Virus record (IMG/VR): IMGVR_UViG_3300021559_000003
Location: 1-48,466 of that record
Strand: one strand, 5' to 3'
Length of the DNA: 48,466 nucleotides
Source: a virus
Under the pieces are notes generated by a model. The model ran no database searches. It was not told the origin of the DNA and saw nothing but the letters and a program-made list of their open reading frames with translations. The translations under genes were made by a program, and so were the position numbers. This document shows, piece by piece, positions 12,480-18,582 of the stretch. Numbering within the stretch: position 1 is the stretch's first letter; the number at the start of each line of letters is the position of its first letter.

Positions 12480-12934
12480 AAACCGATGATCCCCTTTGAA
12501 CGTTTATGTTTCTTGCGTAACTTATTGCATTCACGGCAAACTCTGTAAGTCTTGGTGCTTCTTACGAGATAGGTGGTTTCAGGTGTGAGAGGATGGCCCC
12601 GCTTGCAATGGGTGTGATTCTGGTTTGCGTGTCGGCCTTTTGCGATGCAGTCCGCTACGTTGTCTTGGCGAGTGCCTTCAAAGATATGCTCCCACCGAAC
12701 ACAGCGCGGATTGTCGCAACGATGTAGTGCGCAAGAGTTCGGCCACCGCCCATGCTGCAAGAAGAACGCTAGACGGTTGCCCCTGATTTCTCTGCGCGAG
12801 CCGATATCCCTGATGAGGGGGTAGCCGTTGGAACTGAATCCACCAGTCCATTCCCAGCATTCACCTTGCGGCCCGAAGCCCGGAGTCTTATCGACCTTCG
12901 CCCAAAACCGTTCTTCTAATGTGCCTGATCGCAT
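12476..12934 (-). CDS. HNH endonuclease (HNH_3 type)
   Basis: A 152-aa nuclease. It starts MRSGTLEERFWAKVDKTPGF, followed by GECWEWTGGFSSNGYP, NRLAFFLQHG, then ALHRCDNPRCVRWEHIFEGT with the His-Asn core, and the tail HCKRGHPL plus CREC. It is the same family as 2271-2780, with the same closing motif. It is probably a free-standing homing enzyme lodged in the early operon. Confidence 0.85.
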   Translation of the reverse strand: MRSGTLEERFWAKVDKTPGFGPQGECWEWTGGFSSNGYPLIRDIGSRREIRGNRLAFFLQHGRWPNSCALHRCDNPRCVRWEHIFEGTRQDNVADCIAKGRHANQNHTHCKRGHPLTPETTYLVRSTKTYRVCRECNKLRKKHKRSKGIIGL

Positions 12935-12959
12935 CTGGACATGCGCTCCTCGGATTGAA

Positions 12960-13559
12960 CTACGCGGACTCTTCTACAAACGCTTCTCTGTACTGCCGAA
13001 GTCTCAACTGCATTTCGTACGGGATGTAATCCCAGACTTGAGACCAGTCATATCGCCATGCGTGCTGACAGAAACGGCAGCGCACGACCGGATACACAAG
13101 CAAACCACTGCCGATAGGACGCAACTGCGCCAATTCGAAAGCGTGGCCCTTACCGTTCCAAAACGCTTGCATGGGTTTGATTACATCGGGAAGCTTAACC
13201 CCGTGATAGCAAGGCACATTCAACAGCAAACCGCTGGCTTCATGGCGTAGTTGCATGATCCCAGGATCTTCAACCGTTGACTCGTCCTTCCAGTCCTCGC
13301 AGTATCCCGAAACGCCTACACCGCGTTGACGGTACAGACGTTGCCCGCGATTGAAGTCTTCGTATTCCCCAGGTTGCACGTCGTCTTCATCGGGAAACGG
13401 CAAGCGAAACCGCAACTCGCCACAATCGGCAATCGGGTCCACGTTGCCCGAAAGCTTTTGTACTTTCTCGCGATCTTCAAACCGCAAGTAGTACATGTTT
13501 TCGCACGTTCCAATCTTAATTTCCGCGCCATCGCTGGACCGAATAGCGTATTCACCCAT
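12960..13559 (-). CDS. hypothetical protein, 199 aa
   Basis: The protein starts MGEYAIRSSDGAEIKIGTCE, and a purine-rich ribosome site (GGGAAAGGGGAAAG) lies before it. The N-terminal half is beta-rich. The C-terminal half holds a Cys pair (CRFCQHAWRYDW) and a helical end. Proteins with this opening are common in phages but have no known function. It is one of the first sizeable genes transcribed leftward, so it is probably expressed early. A copy of the dispersed motif lies 24 bases before its start. Confidence 0.6.
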   Translation of the reverse strand: MGEYAIRSSDGAEIKIGTCENMYYLRFEDREKVQKLSGNVDPIADCGELRFRLPFPDEDDVQPGEYEDFNRGQRLYRQRGVGVSGYCEDWKDESTVEDPGIMQLRHEASGLLLNVPCYHGVKLPDVIKPMQAFWNGKGHAFELAQLRPIGSGLLVYPVVRCRFCQHAWRYDWSQVWDYIPYEMQLRLRQYREAFVEESA

Positions 13560-13580
13560 AAAGACTTTCCCCTTTCCCTG

Positions 13581-13600
13581 CCTGTCTATTTTTGGACAAC
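13581..13600 (-). repeat. dispersed motif, copy 5 (intergenic)
   Basis: The minus strand reads GTTGTCCAAAAATAGACAGG. It lies in a 132-base gap (13560-13691) with no gene, upstream of the gene starting at 13559. Nothing else was seen in the gap. Confidence 0.75.
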
Positions 13601-13691
13601 TACGCTGTGGTGCGCACGAACTTTAAGACCAGTGGCCTATCAGGCGACGCTCCACACAATCGTGACTGCCTAGTCCGTATTGTCGGGTGCC

Positions 13692-13811
13692 TCACAACGT
13701 ACCGGATATTCGTACTTCCCATCGGAGTATGGTTGCTGATGTTTGCGAACAGTGCCCGCCTTTGTCAGATCCGCCACAGCGACCGCAAACCACGCTCTCA
13801 AAGTGCGTCAT
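13692..13811 (-). CDS. tiny zinc-ribbon-like protein, 39 aa
   Basis: MTHFESVVCGRCGGSDKGGH is followed by CSQTSATILRWEVRISGTL. The CGRC...HC group could bind one zinc. Its ATG overlaps the TGA of the ribbon-helix-helix gene (ATGA), the usual junction style of this operon, which is the main evidence for it. Confidence 0.5.
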   Translation of the reverse strand: MTHFESVVCGRCGGSDKGGHCSQTSATILRWEVRISGTL

Positions 13812-13987
13812 TGCTTTCCCCTCTCCCTTGCCTCTAGCGCCTCTTTCACCAAAACCCCCAACTGACTTGCAACCGACCGTTTCTCTGCCAGCGCAAGCCG
13901 CTCAACCGTTTCCAGTTCCCAACGATCTAGCGTTATCCACTTCTTCGCTCTTACCTTCTCCAGTTGGTCTGTTGTGGTCCGTGTCAT
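13808..13987 (-). CDS. ribbon-helix-helix regulator, first leftward gene
   Basis: A 59-aa protein starts MTRTTTDQLEKVRAKKWITL. A strand (KKWITLDRW) is followed by a helix (ELETVERLALAEKRS) and the turn-helix VASQLGVLVKEALEARE. This is the CopG/Arc-type RHH plan of dimeric repressors. It is the promoter-proximal gene of the leftward unit. The promoter-like pair at 13995-14024 puts the start of transcription almost on its ATG. An 8-bp inverted repeat (TATGTACC/GGTACATA) overlapping that promoter is a natural operator candidate, so autoregulation and control of the divergent rightward promoter are plausible. Confidence 0.65.
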   Translation of the reverse strand: MTRTTTDQLEKVRAKKWITLDRWELETVERLALAEKRSVASQLGVLVKEALEARERGKQ

Positions 13988-13994
13988 GGTCCTA

Positions 13995-14024
13995 TATGTA
14001 CCTCTTTGTGGTCCTTTGTGTCAA
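13995..14024 (-). promoter_or_regulatory. early leftward promoter
   Basis: On the minus strand consensus TTGACA (14019-14024) is 18 bases from TACATA (13995-14000). The gene starts 7 bases past the -10, so the message would be leaderless or nearly so. Confidence 0.6.
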
Positions 14025-14039
14025 TACTTGCGGTACATA
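13995..14039. promoter_or_regulatory. candidate operator (inverted repeat)
   Basis: TATGTACC (13995-14002) and GGTACATA (14032-14039) are a perfect 8-bp inverted repeat, 29 bases apart. They straddle the leftward promoter and abut the rightward one. CTTTGTG is also repeated in tandem between them. The small RHH protein encoded next door is the obvious candidate ligand. Confidence 0.45.
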
Positions 14040-14050
14040 ATGTTGGCATA

Positions 14051-14078
14051 TTGACTGCTTGCACTAGTCTGCTAATCT
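14051..14078 (+). promoter_or_regulatory. early rightward promoter
   Basis: TTGACT (14051-14056) is 16 bases from TAATCT (14073-14078). The first rightward frame starts at GTG 14086, 7 bases past the -10 box. Confidence 0.55.
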
Positions 14079-14085
14079 CTCGTTT

Positions 14086-14595
14086 GTGTTGACCTCGGCT
14101 ATCGACTCGGTTCGCAGTGTTATCTCGTTCACTCGCACCGTGTTCATTCCAAAGCAAGACCTTGACGGACCTATCAAAACGCGACGTTCAGACGTTTACC
14201 CGGAAGATTCAGCGTGGAATCGTGCGGTTGTGTATCTTCGCCATTCTCTCGGACAACGCACGCAATTCCGCCTAGATTTCTACGTGCTTGCAAGGTCTGG
14301 CGCTAGAACAGTTTACAAGCGCTTGCGCAAACAATCGGTATTCGTCAATGTGGGCGATCCGACGCAAGCTGAGCTCGCGATCGAAGCCATTCTATCCTTC
14401 GCACAGTCACTCGATGGCAAGTGGTTAGCGCCGGCAGAGTCAGCGCAAGCTGTTGATACACAAGCACAAACACAATCTGCCGGCGATTCGCAAGCGATTG
14501 GCACAGCATCGGCACAGAGTGAGCCAGAGCCCACGGCCGCGGCCTCGAGTGAGAGTGTGCAAGATGATGAGGCGCAAGGGTTTAGTGGGAGTTAG
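14086..14595 (+). CDS. hypothetical protein, first rightward gene
   Basis: A 169-aa protein of unknown function. Start GTG 14086 (TTG 14089 is possible) lies 7 bases after a -10 box, so a leaderless message is likely. Residues about 10-105 are a folded mix of strands and helices (FTRTVFIPKQDLDG, WNRAVVYLRHSLG, RLDFYVLARSGARTV, FVNVGDPTQAELAIEAILSF). The last 55 residues are a disordered Gln/Ala/Ser/Glu-rich tail. No family is recognised. The position suggests an early regulator or host take-over protein. Confidence 0.55.
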   Translation: MLTSAIDSVRSVISFTRTVFIPKQDLDGPIKTRRSDVYPEDSAWNRAVVYLRHSLGQRTQFRLDFYVLARSGARTVYKRLRKQSVFVNVGDPTQAELAIEAILSFAQSLDGKWLAPAESAQAVDTQAQTQSAGDSQAIGTASAQSEPEPTAAASSESVQDDEAQGFSGS

Positions 14596-14709
14596 GGAGA
14601 GCCCGCGGCGGGAACGGCAGGCCCCCTCCGGGTTCAAAACCGGTGCCGGGGTGGGTGGGAGAAATTCATTCCGCCTCACGCGATCAGCTGAAAAATTTTC
14701 AGAAATATA
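14596..14709. other. GC-rich structured gap
   Basis: No gene is seen. CCCGCGGCGGG (about 14602-14612) and a CCCC-CCGG...CCGG-GGGG fold (14622-14651) can form hairpins, and no T run follows on the plus strand. The phrase GGGTTCAAAACC resembles a tRNA T-arm, but no acceptor, D or anticodon arm can be built around it. Confidence 0.4.
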
Positions 14710-14738
14710 TTGACGAACCTAATGCACATATGTAACAT
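14710..14738 (+). promoter_or_regulatory. rightward promoter of the second regulator
   Basis: TTGACG (14710-14715) is 17 bases from TAACAT (14733-14738), 10 bases before the ATG at 14749. The pair is nearly the same as the one at 23837-23865 (TTGACG-N17-TAACTT). Confidence 0.55.
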
Positions 14739-14748
14739 CCGTGTCGCT

Positions 14749-15282
14749 ATGGCAGACATGAACATCCGTAACGTGAGTGACACATTCTTATGGAAAGTGA
14801 AGGCACATGCGTTACGGAAGAAACAAACGTTACGCGAGTATGTAATTGCGGTTTTGGAGAAGGTGGTGATTGCGGATGGCGATGACGAAGGAGGAGCAGA
14901 AGGCGGCGGCGAGAAGGATCATGGAGAAGTACCCAATGACGGAAGAGGAGCGGGTGATATACGAGCAGTTGATCAAGAAGCCGGAGGACTATCGAGCGCC
15001 AACGCCAGAGGGGTTGCGGGTGTGCGGGATATGCGGAGCGGAATTTCAGGACGTGCGAGACGCGAAGGGGGTAGTGGTGACACCGGCGCTGGGGCAGTTC
15101 GCGGACCATCAAGCGAGTCACAACCCGAGTCCCGCGGCGTGGACGGAGGCGTACAACCGGATCCAATCGTCAAAGGCAAAAGCGAAGAAGGAAGAGTGAG
15201 CGTGGTCGATAGAGTGTACACAGGGCCACCGCACAGGAAAGGCTGTCAGTGTCGGGTGTGTTTGGCGAAGGCAGGGGTTTGA
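14749..15282 (+). CDS. ribbon-helix-helix protein with open overlapping extension
   Basis: The first ~45 residues (MADMNIRNVSDTFLWKVKAH, ALRKKQTLREYVIAVLEKVV) are a clear Arc/CopG-type RHH domain. The frame has no stop after it. It continues as a Gly/Glu/Asp/Arg-rich stretch over the whole neighbouring gene (14876-15199, +1 frame) and then into the Cys-rich end GPPHRKGCQCRVCLAKAG at 15282. Either the 177-aa product is real, with a disordered linker encoded by overprinting, or only the RHH part is functional and the end belongs to the small gene starting at GTG 15196. The N-terminal domain is well supported but the end is not. It probably represses or activates a nearby promoter (14710-14738). 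Confidence 0.55.
   Translation: MADMNIRNVSDTFLWKVKAHALRKKQTLREYVIAVLEKVVIADGDDEGGAEGGGEKDHGEVPNDGRGAGDIRAVDQEAGGLSSANARGVAGVRDMRSGISGRARREGGSGDTGAGAVRGPSSESQPESRGVDGGVQPDPIVKGKSEEGRVSVVDRVYTGPPHRKGCQCRVCLAKAGV
14876..15199 (+). CDS. C2H2-like zinc protein, 107 aa
   Basis: The start is taken at ATG 14876. TTG 14870 has better spacing to GGAGAAGG, and ATG 14882 is also possible. The helical first half (MTKEEQKAAARRIMEKYPMT, EEERVIYEQLIKKP) is followed by LRVCGICGAEFQDVRDAKGV, ADHQASH, a C-x2-C...H-x3-H finger, and a basic tail (SSKAKAKKEE). It is probably a nucleic-acid binder. It lies entirely inside the open frame of the RHH gene but in another phase, and has the protein-like sequence of the two. 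Confidence 0.65.
   Translation: MAMTKEEQKAAARRIMEKYPMTEEERVIYEQLIKKPEDYRAPTPEGLRVCGICGAEFQDVRDAKGVVVTPALGQFADHQASHNPSPAAWTEAYNRIQSSKAKAKKEE
15196..15282 (+). CDS. tiny Cys-rich protein, 28 aa
   Basis: Starting at GTG 15196 (GTGA overlap with the upstream TGA, AAGGAAG before it), it reads MSVVDRVYTGPPHRKGCQCR then VCLAKAGV. The His and CxCxxC group is a compact metal site. It is in frame with the RHH gene, so the same residues could be the end of a longer protein. Confidence 0.5.
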   Translation: MSVVDRVYTGPPHRKGCQCRVCLAKAGV

Positions 15283-15581
15283 TGCTGGTGAACCGGTGTG
15301 ACCGGTGCGGGAAGTCGCAGGTGGATACGACGGCAAATCGGCACTGTCCTCCGGGATGGGAGACGGTGTTGGGGACGGAGCTTTGCGACGATTGCGCGCG
15401 CATGTTGCATTCGTGGTTAAGCAAGACGGGAGAACTTTATTGGTTACCGGAAGAGTTCGGCTGGGATTTCAAAACGCGTAGCCTCGTGGTTCGCGGGAGA
15501 CGGATTTCATTTGAGAAATTAGTCGAAATTGCGAAGGAGATAAATGGCAAAACCGAAGCAGGACGAGTTGCCAGGGATTGA
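15282..15581 (+). CDS. zinc-ribbon protein, 99 aa
   Basis: The ATG shares bases with the upstream TGA (TGATG). It starts MLVNRCDRCGKSQVDTTANR. The zinc pairs are CDRC and CDDC (about residue 42), and the fold ends in beta strands (LVVRGRRISFEKLVEIAKE). It is similar in plan to small phage proteins with a two-CxxC knuckle. The function is unknown. The last 38 bases overlap the next gene. Confidence 0.6.
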   Translation: MLVNRCDRCGKSQVDTTANRHCPPGWETVLGTELCDDCARMLHSWLSKTGELYWLPEEFGWDFKTRSLVVRGRRISFEKLVEIAKEINGKTEAGRVARD

Positions 15582-15810
15582 AAGGAAGATGAAAGACTTG
15601 CACGAGGCGGCGCTGGAGTACGCCGACATTCGGGATCGGCGCCAGGAGTTAACCGTGGAGGAAGTGGCGGCCAAGACGAAGCTGCTGGATCTCATGCACA
15701 AACACAAGAAAGAAGAGTATGAGTACGAGGGGGTGTCGATTCGGGTGGTGCATGAGGAAGAGACGGTGAAGGTGAGGGTGCGGAAGGTGGAAGAGGAGGA
15801 AGCGGCATAA
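15544..15810 (+). CDS. coiled-coil protein, 88 aa
   Basis: The protein starts MAKPKQDELPGIERKMKDLH, with GAAGGAG before it. Two charged helices (HEAALEYADIRDRRQELTVE, AKTKLLDLMHKHKKEE) are followed by a short strand with alternating valines. No cysteines. It probably multimerises, and the function is unknown. Its TAA shares a base with the next ATG. Confidence 0.65.
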   Translation: MAKPKQDELPGIERKMKDLHEAALEYADIRDRRQELTVEEVAAKTKLLDLMHKHKKEEYEYEGVSIRVVHEEETVKVRVRKVEEEEAA

Positions 15811-16019
15811 TGTGCCTGCTTCACAGTTATGTTCCGGTCGCGGCGATGCAGCGTGAGGAGCCAGTGCCCACGGATATGACACGGGTGACCGGCGAGTACG
15901 CGGCTGGCATCGCCATTCCCAAGACGGACATTCTTTGGCGCTGTTCAGGGTGCGGGCGCGTGAAGAGTACGGATATTCATGGTCGATGGTCTCTGGACCA
16001 GATTCGAGGGCAGCAGTGA
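15810..16019 (+). CDS. zinc-ribbon protein, 69 aa
   Basis: The protein starts MCLLHSYVPVAAMQREEPVP. The C-terminal WRCSGCGRVKSTDIHGRWSL contains CxxC and a Trp-rich close that resembles zinc knuckles in phage regulators. The start and stop are set by 1-2 base overlaps with both neighbours. Confidence 0.6.
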   Translation: MCLLHSYVPVAAMQREEPVPTDMTRVTGEYAAGIAIPKTDILWRCSGCGRVKSTDIHGRWSLDQIRGQQ

Positions 16020-16846
16020 AGGAACCGACGATCGGCAACGCGGCGACGGAGTTGGGGCAGTTCGAGAAGGGTGCGGACTTTGACGGAATCAACAAGTCGG
16101 GTCTGATCGAGGCGCCGGCTGTGCTCGATGTTGACGCGGAGCGCAAAGGAAACGACGTGCACCTGGATCCAATCCGCGGAGTTCGGCCGATTGTCCCAAA
16201 GAAGTCTGGCGTCGAACTTCAATACACCCCACTCCATCAGACCCTCGCAGAGATTGTGGAAGTACCGGAATTCGCGCTCGGCCGTGTGGGGAAGGTCAGA
16301 ACCTCGCCCGAACGCATGATGCAGTTGAGTACGCGGACTCTAAGACAGGCTTTGGTGTGGTACGCGATCACGCCGAATCAGGAGATGGCGGCCCTGGACC
16401 TGCCTCCAGATTCCAATGGACGTGTCATAGTCCGGATGGATACCCTCGAATCGGAGTATTCGTGTCAAGTTTGTCGGGGCCTGGGCTATGAAGAAACCGA
16501 AGTCTGTGAAACCTGTCGCGGCGAGCAGTCCAGAGACGGACAGGATTGCGATTCCTGTAAAGTCCTCGGCTACGCTCGGGATACCAAATGGAGTTGTGGT
16601 CACCGTGCATGTACATCGTGCCGGGGTTTTGGATGGCGTAGCGGAATCGTTATTCCTGAAGTGGCTCAAGGAAGGCCAGTCACTGGCGTCGTTGTGTCCT
16701 GCGGTCCAAATACTTGTGTGGTGCGACTCGGAGATCGCGTCCTCCATTCCAAGTTTGCGGGCCATGCTCTGACCACTCCGGGGCATGAGACGTTTACCGT
16801 GATGAGGGAGAGTGAAGTGATTGCGTTGATTGAGGAGAGAAAATGA
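16016..16846 (+). CDS. GroES-like co-chaperone with DnaJ-type zinc module in the mobile-loop position
   Basis: A 276-aa protein. Residues about 209-273 read as the body of GroES/Cpn10: SGIVIPEVAQGRPVTGVVVS, LGDRVLHSKFAGHA, TFTVMRESEVIALIEE. Residues 134-141 (NGRVIVRM) match the first GroES strand (DRVIVK). Between them, where GroES has its ~16-residue mobile loop, lies a ~60-residue Cys-rich module: pairs 150/153, 164/167, 178/181 and 199/202 plus C194, with the CxxCxGxG signature of the DnaJ central domain. The hydrophobic tripeptide that binds GroEL (IVL in E. coli GroES) is kept as IVI (211-213). Residues 1-130 are unassigned. GTG 16016 overlaps the previous TGA. T4 Gp31 is a known phage GroES analogue. 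I infer that this protein forms a heptameric lid for host GroEL. Confidence 0.72.
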   Translation: MKEPTIGNAATELGQFEKGADFDGINKSGLIEAPAVLDVDAERKGNDVHLDPIRGVRPIVPKKSGVELQYTPLHQTLAEIVEVPEFALGRVGKVRTSPERMMQLSTRTLRQALVWYAITPNQEMAALDLPPDSNGRVIVRMDTLESEYSCQVCRGLGYEETEVCETCRGEQSRDGQDCDSCKVLGYARDTKWSCGHRACTSCRGFGWRSGIVIPEVAQGRPVTGVVVSCGPNTCVVRLGDRVLHSKFAGHALTTPGHETFTVMRESEVIALIEERK

Positions 16847-17196
16847 ATAGCCCCATGAACCAAGCACCGCCAACGATGCCACGAAGCGAGCAACTACAAC
16901 AGGCATTCGCGGAGTTCATTGACGTGGATAGCTCCCTATGGTCGATTCGACAGGAGATCGGCGGCCACCACGAGGCCCTAAGCGGACTTGAGAATCGTAA
17001 ACTTGAACTGGAAAAGACGTGGGGCGACCGCTCGCGCAAACTAGCCGAGATTATGACGCGAGAAGCTCCGCAGTTCGTGATGCAGCAGATTAAGGAAGAA
17101 CAGTATGCAACCGAGCAGGCAAGGTTGCAGCAGGGCATCAATGTGCCGGTTGCTCAAAGGGCTCCCATCAATGGCGCCGCACAGTCGCGTTATTGA
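16843..17196 (+). CDS. coiled-coil hypothetical protein, 117 aa
   Basis: The protein starts MNSPMNQAPPTMPRSEQLQQ at an ATG overlapping the previous TGA. It is largely helical (FAEFIDVDSSLWSIRQEIGG, LENRKLELEKTWGDRSRKLA, APQFVMQQIKEEQYATEQAR), with a Gln-rich disordered end. It probably forms a coiled-coil oligomer. It lies downstream of the GroES-like gene and may be co-translated with it. Confidence 0.6.
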   Translation: MNSPMNQAPPTMPRSEQLQQAFAEFIDVDSSLWSIRQEIGGHHEALSGLENRKLELEKTWGDRSRKLAEIMTREAPQFVMQQIKEEQYATEQARLQQGINVPVAQRAPINGAAQSRY

Positions 17197-17216
17197 GTTG
17201 TCCAGAAATAGACACC
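17197..17216 (+). repeat. dispersed motif, copy 6 (intergenic)
   Basis: GTTGTCCAGAAATAGACACC follows directly after a TGA stop and ends 1 base before the ATG of the next gene, which has no Shine-Dalgarno sequence. It matches the minus-strand copy at 2266-2285 base for base. Confidence 0.75.
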
Positions 17217-17217
17217 C

Positions 17218-17421
17218 ATGACCTGGGGATACACGGAGCACGTCTTGCACCTATTCGAGTTCACTGACGATGGACGCGCTTTGTTGGTGACGATTGATAG
17301 CGTGCAATACATCCTCTCGGACAACGCGGTAACTAAGACTTTGATTTGCCTGAAAGACGGAACGAAGCTATATGTCGATCAGGACTACCAGGAAGTAAAG
17401 AGGCTCTTGACGCTTGCCTAA
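17218..17421 (+). CDS. small beta-rich protein, 67 aa
   Basis: The protein starts MTWGYTEHVLHLFEFTDDGR, with a strand-rich body and LICLKDGTKLYVDQDYQEVKRLL at residues about 43-65. The latter resembles the FlbD-like pattern (strand, DG/NG turn, strand, then EV..LI), usually a small beta-hairpin domain. The start follows the dispersed motif and has no visible ribosome site. Confidence 0.55.
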   Translation: MTWGYTEHVLHLFEFTDDGRALLVTIDSVQYILSDNAVTKTLICLKDGTKLYVDQDYQEVKRLLTLA

Positions 17422-17716
17422 GTTCCTGACCATCCCCGAAATCATCCCCTTCAAAGAAGACTCTCTCACCGAGCGCGGCGAGCGGGTCTATACTCACCTG
17501 AAAATCGAACTGATCCGGCCCTGGGGGAAACCGTTTGAGAAAGTCATTCAGGCCGAGAACGGTATCGGGTTCACCGAAGAGTGGATTGAGGATACGACCA
17601 AGGGGTGTCTCACGCAGTTGGAAAAGGACTTTCCGACCGACTTCTATAAAGTAGTCTACGTGAAACCGAATCATGTGCGGTTCGAGTATGTCGGGCCGCG
17701 AGGGATGGTGCAGTGA
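17414..17716 (+). CDS. hypothetical protein, 100 aa
   Basis: The protein starts at TTG 17414, inside the end of the previous gene, and reads MPKFLTIPEIIPFKEDSLTE. It has alternating strands and a central helix, with FTEEWIEDTTKGCLTQLEKD as the most regular part. No cysteine pairs or membrane spans. The function is unknown. Its end overlaps the next start. Confidence 0.5.
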   Translation: MPKFLTIPEIIPFKEDSLTERGERVYTHLKIELIRPWGKPFEKVIQAENGIGFTEEWIEDTTKGCLTQLEKDFPTDFYKVVYVKPNHVRFEYVGPRGMVQ

Positions 17717-18252
17717 TGCAACTCTACGAAGCTGAACGGATGCGCGACTGGCCCATGATCGTGACCGCGGTAAAGTGCCCAACGTGCCTTGCCATGCCGG
17801 GAGATGTTTGCTATCAACTCGGAATGCCGATGCGCACCCCGAGGCTGGACTTTCATGCTTCGCGCAAGGCCGCGGCACTGAATCAATGGAATCATCCGGA
17901 GGTGAAAGACGATGCCAGCGAACCCGGCAGCGCGCCAGTCGAAGATCATGCAAGTAGCGTTTCTGGACTGGCAGAGAGTCCCGCACCAGATCATCCTGAA
18001 GGAGCTCCGGCTGTCCCACCCCCACCTGAACACGATTCGCCAGGATCCGCTCTACCTCCAGACAGTGGAGGAACTGAAGGCGGAATTCAAGGAGAAGCTC
18101 CTGTCGGCGCCGGGGACGAACGAACTGGTGAAGACCTTGGGCTACGCCATGGGGATCGCGACCAAGAAGCTAGTCCACATTCTGGCGAGTCCGAGAACCT
18201 CGAACAAGGACTTGATTTCGGCAGCCCGACTGGTCGCCCAGATGGACGGTAG
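17713..18252 (+). CDS. zinc-finger protein with open overlapping extension
   Basis: The N-terminal ~65 residues carry CPTCLAMPGDVCYQLGMPMR, TPRLDFHASRKAAAL, the CxxC-x4-GxxC...H..R small phage zinc module also seen at 665-847. From about residue 67 the frame runs over the terminase small-subunit-like gene (17912, +1 phase). It encodes a Pro/Gly/Glu-rich stretch that looks unselected and stops at 18252. The zinc module is real. The 110-residue tail may be an artefact of a stop-poor frame. Confidence 0.5.
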   Translation: MMQLYEAERMRDWPMIVTAVKCPTCLAMPGDVCYQLGMPMRTPRLDFHASRKAAALNQWNHPEVKDDASEPGSAPVEDHASSVSGLAESPAPDHPEGAPAVPPPPEHDSPGSALPPDSGGTEGGIQGEAPVGAGDERTGEDLGLRHGDRDQEASPHSGESENLEQGLDFGSPTGRPDGR

Positions 18253-18364
18253 GTTCCTCGGCAGCGCCGTGGAAGATGAGTCGAACCTCTCGCGTCACGA
18301 TGCCGAAGAAGTGGCAACCGAGATCAAGGGCATGATCGAGCGGCACAAGCAGAGCGTGCAATAG
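17912..18364 (+). CDS. terminase small-subunit-like protein
   Basis: A 150-aa protein starts MPANPAARQSKIMQVAFLDW. An N-terminal helix-turn-helix (HQIILKELRLSHPHLNTIRQ) is followed by helices (TVEELKAEFKEKLLSAPGTN, ELVKTLGYAMGIATKKLVHI) that would form the oligomerisation part. The end is charged. Position (four genes before the large terminase), size and HTH fit TerS, which recognises packaging sites and assembles with TerL. Identification is by plan and position, not a clear family match. Confidence 0.6.
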   Translation: MPANPAARQSKIMQVAFLDWQRVPHQIILKELRLSHPHLNTIRQDPLYLQTVEELKAEFKEKLLSAPGTNELVKTLGYAMGIATKKLVHILASPRTSNKDLISAARLVAQMDGRFLGSAVEDESNLSRHDAEEVATEIKGMIERHKQSVQ

Positions 18365-18366
18365 CG

Positions 18367-18582
18367 ATGATCTGTGAATTGATTCTGGACGAGAAAGCGG
18401 TGCTGCCGGGATGGGGGTGCTGTGCTTGCCAAAGCTACAATGGACTCCAACGCGACAAGTGCAAGTATTGCGGACATGCGTGCTGCGTGGAAAAGCCGAT
18501 GCCGCATGAGTATGGCCTGTGCGATGAATGCGGAGTGCCGGAAGGGTCCGAACACATAGGGCATCGACTTGGGAGTCCATGA
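18367..18582 (+). CDS. RanBP2-type zinc-finger protein, 71 aa
   Basis: Residues 16-35 (WGCCACQSYNGLQRDKCKYC) match the RanBP2 zinc-finger signature W-x-C-x2-C-x3-N-x6-C-x2-C exactly. These fingers are mostly known from eukaryotic proteins that bind ubiquitin, RNA or Ran. A second site is CCVE...CDECGVP with a late GHRLG. Its ATG overlaps nothing upstream but the next gene starts by ATGA at its stop. The function is unknown. Confidence 0.65.
   Translation: MICELILDEKAVLPGWGCCACQSYNGLQRDKCKYCGHACCVEKPMPHEYGLCDECGVPEGSEHIGHRLGSP

Noticed and set aside
14628-14645. T-arm-like GGGTTCAAAACC, possible tRNA remnant or attachment site
   Set aside because: No cloverleaf can be formed, no integrase gene is present, and the sequence is better explained as part of a GC-rich hairpin region.
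15935-16015. Start of the GroES-like protein at 15935
   Set aside because: The extra 27 residues overlap the previous gene. GTG 16016 overlaps its TGA as in the rest of the operon.
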